From: CAIWHR01 sp963846855
GTDB taxonomy: Bacteria; Pseudomonadota; Gammaproteobacteria; Burkholderiales; Casimicrobiaceae
Assembly (NCBI GenBank): GCA_963846855.1
Contig: CAWJXK010000003.1
Coordinates: 186,001 to 250,000, forward strand
Reading direction: 5' to 3'
Length of the DNA: 64,000 bases
The notes below the pieces were generated by a model. The model did not search any database. It was not told the origin of the DNA and saw only the letters and a list, made by a program, of their open reading frames with translations. A program made the translations under genes and the position numbers. Position 1 is the stretch's first letter; every line of letters begins with the position of its first letter. Below are positions 28,854 through 37,037 of this stretch, piece after piece.

Positions 28854-30232
28854 CCGGCGAGCGCGTCCAGCAGCTTTTCGTGGATTCCGCCGAAGCCGCC
28901 ATTGCTCATCACGAGCACGCGATCGCCGGAGCGCGCCTCGCCGGCCACCGCTCCGACGAGCGCGTCGATATCGTCGTGTACGGCCGCCTTGAGACCGAGC
29001 GGCGCCAGTGTCGCCGCCGCGTCCCAGCCGAGATTGGAGGCGTAGCAATAGATTCGATCCGCTCCGGCGAGGCTCGCGGACAGCGCGCCTTTCATCACGC
29101 CGCGCTTCATCGTCTGCGAGCGGGGCTCCAGGACGGCGAGGATGCGCCCGCCGCTTCCCGAGCGGCGCAGCCCGTCGATCGTGGTCGCGATCGCCGTCGG
29201 ATGGTGCGCGAAGTCGTCGTAGACCGCGATGCCGCGCACCGCGCCGCGCAATTCGAGCCTGCGGCGCACGCCACGGAACTCCTGCAGCGCCGCGAGGCCG
29301 ACGTCGACCGGAACCCCCGCGTGCCGCGCCGCCGCGAGGGCCGCGAGCGCGTTGAGCCGATTGTGGCGGCCGAGCTGCGGCGCGTCGGCCGGCCAGCGCA
29401 CGATCCCTTGCGGCGCGCTGCCGTGGGTGACCTTCCCGTCGACCGCGATCCGCCAGGCTGGCGTCATCACGCCCTCGGGGGAAGCGAGCTCCGCACCGGA
29501 GAAATATTCGATCTCGGACCAGCATCCGCGCGCCATGACGCGCGCCAGCGCCGTGTCCTCGCCATTGACGATGATCCGGCCCGAGCGCGGCACCGTCCGC
29601 ACCAGATGCTGGAACTGCGTCTCGATCGCCGCGAGGTCGGCAAAGATGTCGGCGTGGTCGTATTCGAGATTGTTGAGAATCAGCGTGCGCGGATGGTAAT
29701 GAACGAACTTCGAGCGCTTGTCGAAGAACGCGGTGTCGTATTCGTCGGCCTCGATCACGAAGAAGGCGCTGTCGGTGGGGCGCGCCGACACGCCGAAGTT
29801 GAGCGGCACGCCGCCGATCACGAAGCCGGGAGCCAAACCCGTGCGCTCGAGAATCCACGCGAGCATCGCCGCCGCCGTTGTCTTGCCGTGCGTGCCGGCC
29901 ACCGCGAGCACCCACTTGTCCTTGAGCACGTTCTCGTAGAGCCATTGCGGGCCCGAGATGTACGGGCGCCCGGAGTCGAGAATCGCCTCCATCAGCGGAT
30001 TGCCGCGCGTGATCACGTTGCCGATCACGAATACGTCGGCGTCCTTCGCGACGCCGTCCTGTTGCGCCGGATCGTACCCTTCGACGAGGTCGATGCCGAG
30101 CGCCGCCAGCTGCGTGCTCATCGGCGGGTAGACATCGGCGTCGCAGCCCGTCACCGTGTGGCCGCCGGCACGCGCGATCGCGGCGAGCCCGCCCATGAAC
30201 GTGCCGCAGATGCCGAGGATGTGGAGGTGCAT
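28850..30232 (-). CDS. mpl: UDP-N-acetylmuramate:L-alanyl-gamma-D-glutamyl-meso-diaminopimelate ligase
   Basis: The product has 460 residues. Mpl recycles murein tripeptide by ligating it to UDP-MurNAc. The start HLHILGICGTFMGGLAAIAR is typical of Mpl rather than MurC, the ATP loop is VAGTHGKTTAAAMLAW, the central part has EADEYDTAFFDKRSKFVHY, and the C-terminal domain contains YDDFAHHPTAIATTI. It is followed by the coupled YqiA-like hydrolase. Confidence 0.95.
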   Translation of the reverse strand: MHLHILGICGTFMGGLAAIARAGGHTVTGCDADVYPPMSTQLAALGIDLVEGYDPAQQDGVAKDADVFVIGNVITRGNPLMEAILDSGRPYISGPQWLYENVLKDKWVLAVAGTHGKTTAAAMLAWILERTGLAPGFVIGGVPLNFGVSARPTDSAFFVIEADEYDTAFFDKRSKFVHYHPRTLILNNLEYDHADIFADLAAIETQFQHLVRTVPRSGRIIVNGEDTALARVMARGCWSEIEYFSGAELASPEGVMTPAWRIAVDGKVTHGSAPQGIVRWPADAPQLGRHNRLNALAALAAARHAGVPVDVGLAALQEFRGVRRRLELRGAVRGIAVYDDFAHHPTAIATTIDGLRRSGSGGRILAVLEPRSQTMKRGVMKGALSASLAGADRIYCYASNLGWDAAATLAPLGLKAAVHDDIDALVGAVAGEARSGDRVLVMSNGGFGGIHEKLLDALAG

Positions 30233-30322
30233 GTCAGCCTTGCCGGAGCGCGGCGCGCCGCCGCAATCGGCATTATCGCCGAGCGGCGGACTTTCGTTGG
30301 CCCCGCGCCGACGGACGCACCG

Positions 30323-32515
30323 TCAGCCGAAGGCGGCGCGGACGCGCTCGCGCGTGAATGGCACCGTGCGAAGGCGTATGCCGGCGGCGTCGAAGACGGC
30401 GTTCCCGAGCGCGGCGGGCACCGGCGTCGATGCCGCCTCGCCAGCGCCGAGCGGCGGATCGTTCGGCCGGCTGACGAGGTCGATGCGGATGTCCGGGGCA
30501 TCGGGAAACGCGAGGATCGGATAGCTCGCCCAGTGGACGCTCGTTACGCGCGAACGGTCGAACTGCACTTCCTCCAGCAGCGTGCGCGACAGCGTCTGCA
30601 GGATGTTGCCTTCGATCTGCTCGCGCAGCGCCTCCGGGTTGATCACGAGCCCGCAATCGTGCGCGCAGGCGGCGCGCCGCACGCGGATCGCTCCCGACGA
30701 GCGCTCGACCTCGGCCTCCATCGCGATCGCGACGTACGTCTCGTTGTTCTTGTAATGCACGTACGCAATGCCGCGCCCCGCTCCGCCCGGTCCGGGCGAC
30801 GGCCGCGGCTGCCATCCGAGCAGCGCGGCGGCGCGGCGCACGACCTCGGCGCCGCGCGGGTCGGCGATGCCCGCCAGGCGGAATTCGACGGGATCGCGCC
30901 CCGCCGCATGCGCGAGCTCGTCGGTGAAGCTCTCGACCGCGAACAGGTTGCCGATCTTTCCTGGCGCGCGGATGTTCGACGGCCGCAGCGGCGAGCTCGC
31001 GAGCCAGTGCACGATCACTTCCTGGTTCGGCACGGCGACGAGCGGATTGCCGTTCTGGCTGATGAGGCCCGTCGAGATGCCCGGCGTCTGCGCGATGCCC
31101 GCGGCCTCGAGCCCGAGCAGCGGCATGTTCGGGAGATTGGCCGTCGCCTTGGGCAGCCACATCTCGGTGCGCCAGGCGGCGATGCGACCGTCGCCGTCGA
31201 GGCGCGCTTCGAGCGAGAGCATCTGCGGCGGGCCTTTCGGGTCCCAGCCGAGCTCATCCTCGCGCGACCACTGGACGCGCACGGGACGCGCGAGCTCCCG
31301 CGACAGGAGCGCCGCGTCGGCGGCCGCGTCATCGTGCCCGTTCATCCCGTAGCAGCCGGATCCGTCGACGTAGATCACGCGCACCGCGTCGCGCGGCAGG
31401 CCAAGCGCGCGGGCGATCGTCTCGCGGAACTTGTGCGTCGCCTGCGACGCGGACCAGATCGTCGCCTTGCCGTCGCGCACGTCGGCGACCGCGCAGGACG
31501 GCCCCATCGACGCATGCGACTGGATCGGCCAGAAATATTCCGCGGAAAGCTTCTTCCCGGGCGCAGCCAACGCCGCCTTGGCGTCGCCGATCCGCACCAG
31601 CGTCTCGTCCTTTTCGAACGGCCCCGCGCGAAGCCAGTCGCGCACGCCCGCGGTGCCCACGAGCGGCGCGCTTTCCGACCAGCGCACCTTCAATCTCCGC
31701 GTCGCGGCGACGACGTCCCATTCGTCGGCGCCGACGACGGCGACAAGGTCATTGACGCGCACGACACTGACGCCGGGAATCGCGTGGATCGACGCCAGGT
31801 CGACGCTGATGAGTCTCGCGCCGACCGATCCCGGCCGGATCACGCGAGCGTGCAGCATTCCGGGGACGGTCAGGTCGTGGACATAGGGGTGCGTTCCGGC
31901 GACCTTGCCCGGAACATCGGGCCGAGCGATCGACTTGCCGACGACGCGATAAACCGACGGGTCGCGCAACGGCGCCTTCGAATCGACCTTCAGCGCGAAT
32001 GAGCGGCCTTGCAGCAGTTCGGCATAGCCGATGGCGGCGCTGCCGTCGCTCGCCAGGACTTGTCCGTCGACCGTGACCAGATCGGCCGCTCGACGCTGCA
32101 TGCGCTCGGCGGCGAGCGCGATGAGCGCCTCGCGCGCGGTCGCCGCCGCCCGACGGATCTCGACACCGCCGCGCACGATGCCGGAGCTGCCGCCGGTCGG
32201 CCCCTGATCCGGCGTGAGCGCGGTGTCGCCTTCGATCAGCGCGATTCGTGAGACGTCGAGCGAGAGCTCCTCCGCGGCCATCTGCGGAATCGCGATGCGC
32301 AGCCCCTGTCCCAGGTCGACCTTGCCGCTGTAGATCGTCACCGAGCCGTCGGCGTTCACTGCGACGAATCCGTCGACTTCGCTGGTCGCGAGCGTCTTGC
32401 CGAGTGTCGCGTCCCCGTGCGCGGAGCGCTGCGCGGACGCAACGGCGGGCAGCGAGAACGAGACCACGAGCGCCGCGCCCGTCTGCAGGAATTCTCGGCG
32501 GGAGATGCGCCTCAT
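30323..32515 (-). CDS. Molybdopterin-binding subunit of a xanthine dehydrogenase-family enzyme (IorB-like)
   Basis: The product is 730 residues from MRRISRREFLQTGAALVVSF, a twin-arginine-type signal (RRISRREFLQ), so the enzyme is probably exported folded to the periplasm. The large catalytic subunit binds molybdopterin cytosine dinucleotide; motifs include SGKVDLGQGLRIAI, GPTGGSSGIV, YGMNGHDDAAADAA and the C-terminal PLGAGEAASTPVPAALGNA with the catalytic Glu. This is the isoquinoline 1-oxidoreductase beta/periplasmic aldehyde oxidase type. It overlaps the iron-sulfur subunit gene by 4 nt. No cytochrome subunit is adjacent, so the electron acceptor is open. Confidence 0.9.
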   Translation of the reverse strand: MRRISRREFLQTGAALVVSFSLPAVASAQRSAHGDATLGKTLATSEVDGFVAVNADGSVTIYSGKVDLGQGLRIAIPQMAAEELSLDVSRIALIEGDTALTPDQGPTGGSSGIVRGGVEIRRAAATAREALIALAAERMQRRAADLVTVDGQVLASDGSAAIGYAELLQGRSFALKVDSKAPLRDPSVYRVVGKSIARPDVPGKVAGTHPYVHDLTVPGMLHARVIRPGSVGARLISVDLASIHAIPGVSVVRVNDLVAVVGADEWDVVAATRRLKVRWSESAPLVGTAGVRDWLRAGPFEKDETLVRIGDAKAALAAPGKKLSAEYFWPIQSHASMGPSCAVADVRDGKATIWSASQATHKFRETIARALGLPRDAVRVIYVDGSGCYGMNGHDDAAADAALLSRELARPVRVQWSREDELGWDPKGPPQMLSLEARLDGDGRIAAWRTEMWLPKATANLPNMPLLGLEAAGIAQTPGISTGLISQNGNPLVAVPNQEVIVHWLASSPLRPSNIRAPGKIGNLFAVESFTDELAHAAGRDPVEFRLAGIADPRGAEVVRRAAALLGWQPRPSPGPGGAGRGIAYVHYKNNETYVAIAMEAEVERSSGAIRVRRAACAHDCGLVINPEALREQIEGNILQTLSRTLLEEVQFDRSRVTSVHWASYPILAFPDAPDIRIDLVSRPNDPPLGAGEAASTPVPAALGNAVFDAAGIRLRTVPFTRERVRAAFG

Positions 32516-32982
32516 GCCGTCGTCTTTCCGGTCGCGCGCAGCACCGCCTTGAGGATTCGCTGATGCGCGCCGCAGCGGCAGAGGTTGCCCGCGAGAGCGA
32601 CGCGTATGTCGTCCTCGGAGGCGTCGGGATGCCGGGTGAGCAGCGCCGTCGCCGTCATCACCATGCCGGCGATGCAATAGCCGCATTGCGCCGCCTGCAG
32701 ATCGATGAAGGCTTGCTGGAGCGACGACGGATTCGCGGGCGTGCCGAGCCCCTCGACGGTGACAATCGCATGGCCCGCGGCCTTCTTCACCGGGACGAGA
32801 CAGGAGCGCTGCGCCTCCCCGTCGATCGTGACCGTGCACGCGCCGCACTGGCCGACGCCGCAGCCGTACTTCGCGCCGGTCAGCACGAGGCGGTTGCGCA
32901 GCACGTAGAGCAGCGGCTCGTCGGGGTCGCGCACGGTGACCTTGCGGGGCGCACCGTTGACGCGGAGCTCGTAGCTTGGAAT
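32512..32982 (-). CDS. (2Fe-2S) subunit of a xanthine dehydrogenase-family enzyme (IorA-like), probable ATT start
   Basis: The product has 156 residues with two [2Fe-2S] clusters: GAKYGCGVGQCGACTVTIDG (plant-type) and AQCGYCIAGM with NLCRCGAHQRI. It passes electrons from the molybdenum subunit, whose start overlaps this stop. Homologues begin MP[ST]Y.LxVNG. Here the matching codons are ATT-CCA-AGC-TAC at 32982, with GGAGG six bases upstream (32989-32993 on the plus strand), and no ATG, GTG or TTG fits nearby. I therefore take ATT as the start; a single-base error for ATG is the alternative. Confidence 0.85.
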   Translation of the reverse strand: MPSYELRVNGAPRKVTVRDPDEPLLYVLRNRLVLTGAKYGCGVGQCGACTVTIDGEAQRSCLVPVKKAAGHAIVTVEGLGTPANPSSLQQAFIDLQAAQCGYCIAGMVMTATALLTRHPDASEDDIRVALAGNLCRCGAHQRILKAVLRATGKTTA

Positions 32983-33130
32983 GGCGGGCCTCCGTTTCCC
33001 GGCGATGTGTCGCGGCGTCGCGGCACCCGCCCGAAAATCATCGCACTCGATGCGCTCGCCGTAAAGCGCGGTGCCGCGCGTCGGGCGGCCGCGGCGATTC
33101 AGGCGGTCGACGGCGGCGGTGCGAGAGAGG

Positions 33131-34759
33131 TCAGGCCGGCGCCGCGCGTGGCAGCGTGACGACGATTTCGACACCGGCGGCGTCGGCGCGGTTCTCGGCG
33201 CGCACCGTTCCGCCGTGGAACTCGGCGACCAGTCGGACGATGTAGAGCCCGAGGCCGAGATGCGGCGTAGCACCGCCGGTCTGCGGTCGCACCGAGACCA
33301 TCGAGTCGAACAGGCGGTCGCGCATGCCTTCGGGGAGCGACGGACCATCGTTGCGGACGACGAGCCGCACCGCGTCGTGCGTTTCCTCGAGCCGGATCGC
33401 GACGGGCGTTCCGGGCGCGCCGAATTCGTCCGCGTTCGCGACGAGCTTGTCCAGCATCTGCGCGATGAGGTCGGGCGCGCCGTCGAGAGTGTATTCGCCC
33501 GACGGCACCACGAGATCGAACGGGCGCGCCGGGTACGCGCTGCGGTAGCCTTCCACGCAGGCCGCGACGAGCTTGCCGAGATCGACTCGCGTGCGCTCGG
33601 CGTCGGCGAGGCTGCCTTCGAGCCTTGTCGCCTCGGTCATCCGCGTGAGGATCGCCGCCAGCCGGTTGATGCCTTCGTGCGCGCGCTCGATGTACACGCG
33701 CGCCGTTGCCGGCACGTCCTGCAGATTCAGGTTGTCGAGCGACGAGCGCACCACCGCCACCGGCGTGCGCAGCTCGTGCGAGAGCCGGCTCGCCATGTTC
33801 TCCTGGTAGCTCGCATAACGCGCGAGCCGCGAGAGCACCGCCGACAGGCTGCGCGAGAGGTCGCCGATCTCGTCGCCCGCGCGCGACTCGGCCAGCGCTC
33901 CCTTGACGCGACCGTGCGCGTCGATCGCCGCCTCCGCGTCGTCGCGCAGCCGCCGGATTCGCCATGTCAGCACGGACGCGAATGCGGTCAGCACGAGCGA
34001 GCCGGCGAGCAGGGCGACGAGGACGATGTTGAACAGCCGCTCGAACGCGCGGTTGCGCTCCGCCAGCACGGCGTTCGTCGACTCCTCGACGATCACCGCG
34101 CCGCGCACCTGATCGCCGACCCACACCGGCTGCGCCGCCGCGACGATTTGCGCGCGGCCGTCCGGCGTCGGCCGGCGATCGATCGTCAGCAGGCCCGCGA
34201 GAGCGCCGGTGACTTCGCGCGACTGCCCCAGCGCTTCCTCGGTGCGGTCGTCGCCGAAATTCTCGGCGGGCTGTTGCAGGACGCGGAGATAGATCGGACG
34301 CAGCACGGCCCTTTCGATCGAGCGCCATACCCGCGCGAGTCCGGTCGGGTCGGGCTCGGGTGCAGGCGCAGCCTGATTGAGCGAGCCCGAGCGCGCGAGG
34401 ACGCGAAGGTCGCGGTCGATCACCCAGATGCGCGCCGGCGTGCGCGAAATCCCGTGCAGGATCTGCGCGATTTCAGCGACCGCCGCCGGATGCGGCGACC
34501 CCACCGGCGACACGCCCACCGTCCCGTTGCCGCGCTCGCTGGAGAGCGACTCGAGCGGCAGTGGCGTGAGGTCGAACAGGCGCGGCCGGTCGTGCAGCGC
34601 GGCGGCGAGCGCCTGCGCGGTGCCCGCGAGCGCCTGCTCCTGCGCGTCGCGAAGGAATCGCTCGAGCTCGCGCACGTATTCGTAGCCGAGGAACGGCATC
34701 ACCAGAAAGACGGTGAGCGCGAGAAAGAGCTGAGCGCGTATGCCGAGGGCGATCCGCAT
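33131..34759 (-). CDS. pdsS: Sensor histidine kinase, 'proteobacterial dedicated sortase system' type
   Basis: The product has 542 residues. An N-terminal membrane helix (about 9-25) is followed by LERFLRDAQEQALAGTAQAL, a periplasmic sensor region, a second helix near residues 220-242, a HAMP segment, then the phospho-acceptor helix ENMASRLSHELRTPVAVVRS with the His, and a HATPase domain (VANADEFG, LGLGLYIVRLV). The sequence around the first helix and the H-box matches, from memory, the kinase family reserved to class GN sortase clusters. It lies 51 bp behind its response regulator. The assignment to that subfamily is strong but not computed. Confidence 0.82.
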   Translation of the reverse strand: MRIALGIRAQLFLALTVFLVMPFLGYEYVRELERFLRDAQEQALAGTAQALAAALHDRPRLFDLTPLPLESLSSERGNGTVGVSPVGSPHPAAVAEIAQILHGISRTPARIWVIDRDLRVLARSGSLNQAAPAPEPDPTGLARVWRSIERAVLRPIYLRVLQQPAENFGDDRTEEALGQSREVTGALAGLLTIDRRPTPDGRAQIVAAAQPVWVGDQVRGAVIVEESTNAVLAERNRAFERLFNIVLVALLAGSLVLTAFASVLTWRIRRLRDDAEAAIDAHGRVKGALAESRAGDEIGDLSRSLSAVLSRLARYASYQENMASRLSHELRTPVAVVRSSLDNLNLQDVPATARVYIERAHEGINRLAAILTRMTEATRLEGSLADAERTRVDLGKLVAACVEGYRSAYPARPFDLVVPSGEYTLDGAPDLIAQMLDKLVANADEFGAPGTPVAIRLEETHDAVRLVVRNDGPSLPEGMRDRLFDSMVSVRPQTGGATPHLGLGLYIVRLVAEFHGGTVRAENRADAAGVEIVVTLPRAAPA

Positions 34760-34810
34760 GGGGTTGGGCGATGCGGGCGGCGCGGATCGCGTCGTGGCAA
34801 AGAGCGCCGA

Positions 34811-35512
34811 TCAGCCTTCCGCTTCCACGTTCCAGCGGTAGCCCATCCCGTACACCGTGTCGATCCGGTCGAACTCGGGGTCGAGTGCTGCGAACTTGCG
34901 CCGGATGCGCTTGATGTGCGAAGTGATCGTGCTGTCGTCGACGAAGATGCTCGCCTCGCGCATCAGGCTGTCGCGATCCTTGACGTGGCCGGGAAACCGC
35001 GCCAGCGCGTGCACCATCCAGAACTCGGTCAATGTGAGGTCGACGCGCTTGCCGTCCCAGTGCGCGGTGAGGCGCTTCATGTCGAGCGTGAGCCGGCCGC
35101 GCGACTGCACGTCCTCGGTCGCGGCCGGCGTCGCGATCAAATCGCTGCGACGAAACAGCGCCGCGATGCGCGCGCAAAGATGCGGCAGGCTGACGTCCTT
35201 GGTGAGATAGTCGTCGGCGCCCAGTCGCAGGCCGACGACGATGTCGAAGTCCGAATCGCGCGCCGAGAGGAAGAGGATCGGCACCGTCGGCGACAGCGTA
35301 CGAAGCTCGCGGCAAAGCGTGAATCCGCCGTCGACGTCGTCGGAGAGCCCGATATCGATCAGCGCGAGATCCGGCAGGCGCGTGCGGAAGGCGGCGAGGG
35401 CGTCGGCCCGGTTGGCGTATGCGGCCACGTCGTAGCCCTGCTTGCGCAGCACGTCGGTGTAGTTGGCACGGATGGCCGGCTCGTCCTCGACGACGGCAAT
35501 GCGGCGGGTCAT
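34811..35512 (-). CDS. pdsR: Response regulator, 'proteobacterial dedicated sortase system' type
   Basis: The product has 233 residues. The receiver domain starts RIAVVEDEPAIRANYTDVL with the acidic pair, has LALIDIGLSDDVDGGF around the phospho-acceptor Asp, and LRLGADDYLTKDVSLPHL. The C-terminal OmpR-type winged helix covers about 145-228 (LTEFWMVHALARFPGHVKDR, TVYGMGYRWNVE). This closely resembles the regulators paired with class GN sortases. It is transcribed away from the 77-aa ORF and the degenerate sortase, sharing a 239-bp intergenic region with them. Confidence 0.85.
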   Translation of the reverse strand: MTRRIAVVEDEPAIRANYTDVLRKQGYDVAAYANRADALAAFRTRLPDLALIDIGLSDDVDGGFTLCRELRTLSPTVPILFLSARDSDFDIVVGLRLGADDYLTKDVSLPHLCARIAALFRRSDLIATPAATEDVQSRGRLTLDMKRLTAHWDGKRVDLTLTEFWMVHALARFPGHVKDRDSLMREASIFVDDSTITSHIKRIRRKFAALDPEFDRIDTVYGMGYRWNVEAEG

Positions 35513-35751
35513 TTCGATGTGGTCACGGACGCGAGGGCGATGGGCCGACTATAGCGCAGCCGGCGCGCAGCGCCGGGCGTCCGGGCGGCGCCTGCCATCT
35601 TCTTGCCACAATTGATCGCCGCGGCGCCAGATTTCGCGCCCCGCGGCGCCGCACCGGCGGATTCCAATCGAGTCACGATCCCGTCGTCCCGACAAAGCGC
35701 CCGGCGCGGCGCAAGCGGGGGCCGACGGGGCGATCGGTCACGGAGACTGAA
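35513..35751. other. Divergent intergenic region between the response regulator and the sortase-like locus
   Basis: No gene is seen in these 239 bp. The region must carry the promoters of both the two-component system (minus) and the 77-aa ORF/sortase-like unit (plus). It includes an AT-richer patch around TTCTTGCCACAATTGATC at about 35599-35616 and a GACTATAGC near 35550 that could be a minus-strand promoter element. I could not define a repeated regulator site by eye. Confidence 0.4.
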
Positions 35752-35985
35752 ATGAACCTCGACAACGGCACCCGCGGCGCGACGACTCCCTGGCGCGGTC
35801 GCGCGCACTATCGCGATCTTGGCCGGCTGCTCTTCGAAGCGGTCGCGGCCGGGTTGATCGGCAGCCTCGCGCTGGCCCTCGCCGTGCTGATCGCGACGAC
35901 GACCGCTCGGGCGACCGAACTCGAGACCGTCCCGCACGCGAGCCCGGAGGTCCCCGCGACGATCACTACCGGAGTCCGGCCATGA
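35752..35985 (+). CDS. Short membrane protein; possible remnant of a sortase target gene
   Basis: The product has 77 residues from MNLDNGTRGATTPW. One hydrophobic helix spans about residues 30-50 (AAGLIGSLALALAVLIATTT), followed by ARATELETV, which could be a signal peptide cleavage region. Only about 25 residues follow before the stop, and the stop TGA is part of the first base of the intergenic repeat. In class GN sortase clusters this position is usually taken by a large VIT/von Willebrand-type target protein; this could be its truncated N-terminus, but that is inference. A GGAG precedes the ATG. Confidence 0.5.
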   Translation: MNLDNGTRGATTPWRGRAHYRDLGRLLFEAVAAGLIGSLALALAVLIATTTARATELETVPHASPEVPATITTGVRP

Positions 35986-36136
35986 GCGCCGCCGGGCCGT
36001 CCCAAGGCGCGAATTGCTCCCCCTCCGGGGGCAGCGAACGAAGTGAGCGTGGGGGCCGTTCAAGCGCCGCCGGGCCGTCCCAAGGCGCTCGCCCCCTTTG
36101 GGGGGAAGGCGCGCAGCGCCATCGGGGGGAATCGTC
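35986..36136 (+). repeat. Intergenic repeat, copy 2 (two tandem units)
   Basis: Two units in tandem each begin AGCGCCGCCGGGCCGTCCCA (35984 and about 36063). The first continues AAGGCGCGAATTGCTCCCCC and ends near GAACGAAGTGAGCGTGGGGG; the second has CGCCCCCTTTGGGGGGAAGG, a perfect short hairpin, and ends GCGCCATCGGGGGGAATCGTC. The next ATG (36137) starts the sortase-like gene, so the terminal G-run serves as its ribosome-binding site. The first 60 bases match copy 1 at 2.17 kb almost exactly. Confidence 0.85.
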
Positions 36137-36844
36137 ATGAGCGCCGCCGACCGGGGAGGACCTTTCGGCCGCAACGGAACCGAATCCCGCAACTGGATGC
36201 GCGCGGGGGCTCCCGGGATCGCCTTCCGGTTCCGTCCGGCCGAGTCTTCCCCAGTCGGCCTGCACGTCGCGTCGGAACGGCATCGCCGGTCGCGGCAACG
36301 CGTCGCCGCCGTCTGGATCGTGGTGGTGCTCGCGACGCTGGGACTTGCAGTGTCGAGCGGCAAACTGCACAGCGACAGCTTCGATGCCGCGCGCGCAAAG
36401 CCTGCCGCGGCAACGGTCACGACGCTGGCCGCGGCGAGCGTCACGGGCGCACACGCACGGCTCGATCCTTCGACCATTGCAAGACTGCTCGTGCCCGATC
36501 GGCAGATCGACGTCGCCCTGCCGAGACAGGCCAGCCGGCACGAGCGCAGCGCGGGAGCGGGGCAGCCGGGCAACGTCGTCGTGACGGCCAGTCGCGATGC
36601 GAGCCTTCGCTTCCTGCGCCGCGTCGAGGTCGGCGACGCCGTCATCGTCGAATCGCGCCACGGCGAGCGATTCCGTTATCGGGTGCGCGACGTGCGCATC
36701 GCCGATCGCGACGACCTCGGCGCCGTCGCGGCGCCGACGGAACCGACGCTGACGCTCATCACGTCGTATCCGTTCAATGCGCCGGAGTCGGCGGCCACGC
36801 TGCGCTACGTGGTCGTCGCGACGGTCGAACGCGGCATCGTGTGA
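36137..36844 (+). CDS. Degenerate class GN-like sortase (catalytic Cys and His replaced by Ser)
   Basis: The product is 235 residues from the ATG at 36137; the first ~10 residues (MSAADRGG) are translated from repeat-like sequence, so a later start is possible. One membrane helix lies at about 54-70 (VAAVWIVVVLATLGLAVSS). The C-terminal half matches the sortase fold: RDASLRFLRRVEVGDAVIV, FRYRVRDVRIADRDD and LTLITSYPFNAP then LRYVVVA. In active class GN enzymes the corresponding motifs are GHRD and TCYPFD; here they read ASRD (AGT Ser) and TSYPF (TCG Ser). The Arg is kept. It lies beside a sortase-type two-component system. It is likely catalytically dead or of changed function. Confidence 0.72.
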   Translation: MSAADRGGPFGRNGTESRNWMRAGAPGIAFRFRPAESSPVGLHVASERHRRSRQRVAAVWIVVVLATLGLAVSSGKLHSDSFDAARAKPAAATVTTLAAASVTGAHARLDPSTIARLLVPDRQIDVALPRQASRHERSAGAGQPGNVVVTASRDASLRFLRRVEVGDAVIVESRHGERFRYRVRDVRIADRDDLGAVAAPTEPTLTLITSYPFNAPESAATLRYVVVATVERGIV

Positions 36845-36854
36845 CCAGGCACTA

Positions 36855-37037
36855 TGGGGAAGGCGCAAATCGCCATTGGAGGGAACTGAGCGCCGCCGGG
36901 CCGTCGCCGCGTGGGCTGGGCCGCCCCAAGGACGCCGGTCGCCCCTCGGGGGGAAGCGAGCTGGTCGAGCTCGGGGGGACATTCCCGCGCTCGCCCCCTT
37001 TGGGGGGAGGGCGCGAAGCGCCATCGGGGGGGAACCG
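36855..37037 (+). repeat. Intergenic repeat, copy 3 (diverged units)
   Basis: After the sortase-like stop, GGGGAAGGCGCAAATCGCCA resembles the end of a repeat unit, followed by TGAGCGCCGCCGGGCCGTCG (about 36888), a variant middle with GGCTGGGCCGCCCCAAGGAC, a CCCTCGGGGGG hairpin, and a second unit with CGCCCCCTTTGGGGGGAGGG ending GCGCCATCGGGGGGGAACCG then TCATG. The end is the same as in copy 2 just before a start codon, but here it abuts the 3' end of the convergent hydratase gene, so the gene that once followed may have been lost. Confidence 0.8.

Noticed and set aside
28880..32002. A 1,040-codon plus-strand open frame (and similar long ones at 48411-51209 plus, 33071-35554 plus and 4651-6573 minus)
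   Set aside because: They are antisense to clearly recognised genes (mpl/IorB-like, metH, pdsS/pdsR, proA/CDF). In DNA this rich in GC, stop codons are rare in shadow frames; the products are low-complexity Arg-rich strings.
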